Assembly (NCBI GenBank): GCA_026225015.1
Contig: JAMFRY010000224.1
Span: 1 to 14,381 of the forward strand
Origin: Alphaproteobacteria bacterium
GTDB lineage: Bacteria > Pseudomonadota > Alphaproteobacteria > Acetobacterales > Acetobacteraceae
Direction: 5' to 3'
Length of the DNA stretch: 14,381 nucleotides
Below are positions 13,263 through 14,381 of this stretch, one piece after another. The notes under the pieces were generated by a model. That model was not told the origin of the DNA, did not search any database, and saw nothing but the letters and a program-made list of their open reading frames with translations. The first letter of the stretch is position 1. Every line of letters starts with the position of its first letter. The position numbers were made by a program, and so were the translations under genes.

Positions 13263-14381
13263 CGGTAAGCGGTCTCCCGCAGGAGGGCGAGGGAACGCCC
13301 GTGCAAGGGGTATTCGCTCCCCGGCTCGATGCGGTTCTGCGCGAAGGGCTTCTCCACCGCCGCGGTGTCCAGCACCGTCCACCAGGATTTTTCGATCAGG
13401 AAATTCGGCAGCTTGAACGAGATCATTTCGTGATGGGCGTTGAACAGCAGCAGGAAGTTGTTGTCCTTGACCGGGTGACCGTGACGGTCACGGCGCTCTA
13501 GGGCTGCCCCCGCAAGATACACTCCCAGGCAGCGCGCGAAATGCTGGTTCCACTCCGTCTCGGTCATCTCGTCGCCATGCGGAGTGAGCCAGATAATCTC
13601 CTTCAGCCCCTCGGCGGTCATGGCGTCGGCCTGCAGGAAGCGACGGCGGCTGAACACCGCGTGGCGGCGCCGTAAGGCGATCACCTGCCCGGTGAATTCC
13701 AAAAACCGTTCCTGTTCCTCATCCAGGCGCCAGTTCAACCAGAAGGTCTCGTTATCCTGACAGTAGGGATTGTTGTTTCCTCCCTGCGTGTGACTGAGCT
13801 CGTCACCGCCGAGCACCATGGGCACGCCCTGCGACAGCACCAGGCTGGCCATGAGGTTGCGACGCTGTTTGGCGCGCAGTGCCTTGATCTGTGGATCGTC
13901 CGTGGTCCCCTCGACGCCGCAGTTCCACGAGCGGTTGTCGTTGTGCCCGTCGCGATTGCCTTCGCCGTTGGCCTCATTATGTTTGTCGTTGTAGCTGACG
14001 AGGTCTTCGAGCGTGAAGCCATCGTGGGCGGTGACGAAGTTGATGCTGGCGTGCGGCTTGCGTCCGCTCGCCTCGTATAAGTCGGCGGAGCCGGTGAAGC
14101 GACGCGCGAAGTCTCCGATGAGGCCGCCGTCGCCTTTCCAGTAGGCGCGCATGGTGTCTCGATACTTGTCGTTCCACTCGTTCCAACCAGGTGGGAAGTT
14201 ACCGACCTGGTAACCGCCCGTGCCGATATCCCACGGCTCGGCGATGAGCTTCACCTGCGAGAGCACCGGATCCTGGCCGATGGTGTCGAAGAAGGAGCCG
14301 AGCCGGTCCACATCGAACAATTCCCTTGCGAGCGCGGAGGCCAGGTCGAACCGGAAGCCGTCCACATGCATCTCCAGCACC
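13259..14381 (-). CDS. glgX: Glycogen debranching enzyme GlgX, 3' part (cut by the window edge)
   Basis: C-terminal 373 or so residues of a GH13 isoamylase-type debranching enzyme that hydrolyses alpha-1,6 branches of glycogen or limit dextrin. The full protein is usually about 650-750 aa, so roughly half is missing beyond base 14381; the first readable codon (GTG) is internal. Visible motifs, numbered from that codon: region II EMHVDGFRFDLAS with nucleophile D12, region III LIAEPWDIG with acid/base E48, region IV FVTAHDGFTL with D120. The GlgX-type sequences GNFPPGWNEWNDKYRD (60-75), NCGVEGTTDDP (153-163) and GGDELSHTQGGNNNPYCQDN (191-210) are clear. It is the most upstream visible gene of the operon and overlaps treZ by 4 bases. 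The operon promoter lies outside the window. Confidence 0.94.
   Translation of the reverse strand, partial: VLEMHVDGFRFDLASALARELFDVDRLGSFFDTIGQDPVLSQVKLIAEPWDIGTGGYQVGNFPPGWNEWNDKYRDTMRAYWKGDGGLIGDFARRFTGSADLYEASGRKPHASINFVTAHDGFTLEDLVSYNDKHNEANGEGNRDGHNDNRSWNCGVEGTTDDPQIKALRAKQRRNLMASLVLSQGVPMVLGGDELSHTQGGNNNPYCQDNETFWLNWRLDEEQERFLEFTGQVIALRRRHAVFSRRRFLQADAMTAEGLKEIIWLTPHGDEMTETEWNQHFARCLGVYLAGAALERRDRHGHPVKDNNFLLLFNAHHEMISFKLPNFLIEKSWWTVLDTAAVEKPFAQNRIEPGSEYPLHGRSLALLRETAYR
13475..13493. repeat. Overlapping perfect palindromes inside glgX
   Basis: GTGACCGT-G-ACGGTCAC (13475-13491) is a perfect 8+1+8 dyad. It overlaps a second one, CCGTGAC-G-GTCACGG (13479-13493). Both are in the glgX coding sequence near its 3' end, where the protein reads RRDRHGHPV. 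This may be a by-product of codon repetition or a protein-binding/hairpin site upstream of treZ. Confidence 0.5.

Noticed and set aside
12276..13268. 330-codon open frame on the plus strand, antisense to treZ
   Set aside because: It is fully covered by the well-supported treZ gene and shows no recognisable motif. Long antisense frames are expected in GC-rich coding DNA.
13263..13382. N-terminal extension of TreZ by 40 codons
   Set aside because: The extension overlaps the conserved 3' end of glgX. The ATG at 13262 or 13241 gives the normal TreZ N-terminus.

Overview
The window is a gene-dense, GC-rich (about 60% by eye) chromosomal segment whose ORFs are all housekeeping or storage-metabolism genes. 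A MetX/MetW pair divergent from a chorismate mutase–HisC–TyrC cluster, an OmpV/MipA outer-membrane protein and Gram-negative-type protein sequences suggest an alphaproteobacterium, most likely in or near the Acetobacteraceae (Rhodospirillales). That placement is inferred from remembered gene order and sequence flavour, not from a search. No RNA gene, insertion sequence, integrase, CRISPR array or phage gene is visible.

Layout. (1) Positions 122-1021, minus strand: a lone MipA/OmpV-family outer-membrane barrel protein behind an AT-rich island with a good sigma70-like promoter. (2) Positions 1221-3004, minus strand: metX and metW with a 4-base ATGA overlap, for acylation of homoserine in methionine synthesis. 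(3) A 97-base divergent intergenic region, then positions 3102-6017 on the plus strand: chorismate mutase, HisC-type aminotransferase and prephenate/arogenate dehydrogenase, each overlapping the next. Together they carry chorismate towards tyrosine (and supply transamination for phenylalanine and possibly histidine). (4) A 30-base convergent gap with a weak hairpin. (5) Positions 6048-14381, minus strand: five genes, glgX (cut by the window edge)-treZ-malQ-treY-otsB, every junction a 4-base stop/start overlap.

The five-gene operon describes a route from glycogen to trehalose. GlgX debranches glycogen, MalQ remodels the released maltodextrins to usable lengths, TreY converts the reducing end to a trehalosyl unit, and TreZ releases free trehalose. 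OtsB, the last gene, belongs to the other trehalose route (trehalose-6-phosphate phosphatase), and no otsA is visible here.

I found no clearly new system. The most interesting items are the chorismate mutase, whose C-terminal two thirds look like a shrunken prephenate dehydratase plus ACT region without the catalytic TRF motif; the placement of otsB at the end of a TreYZ operon; the fully overlapped operon with a TTG start on treY; and a few short dyads in regulatory or coding DNA.
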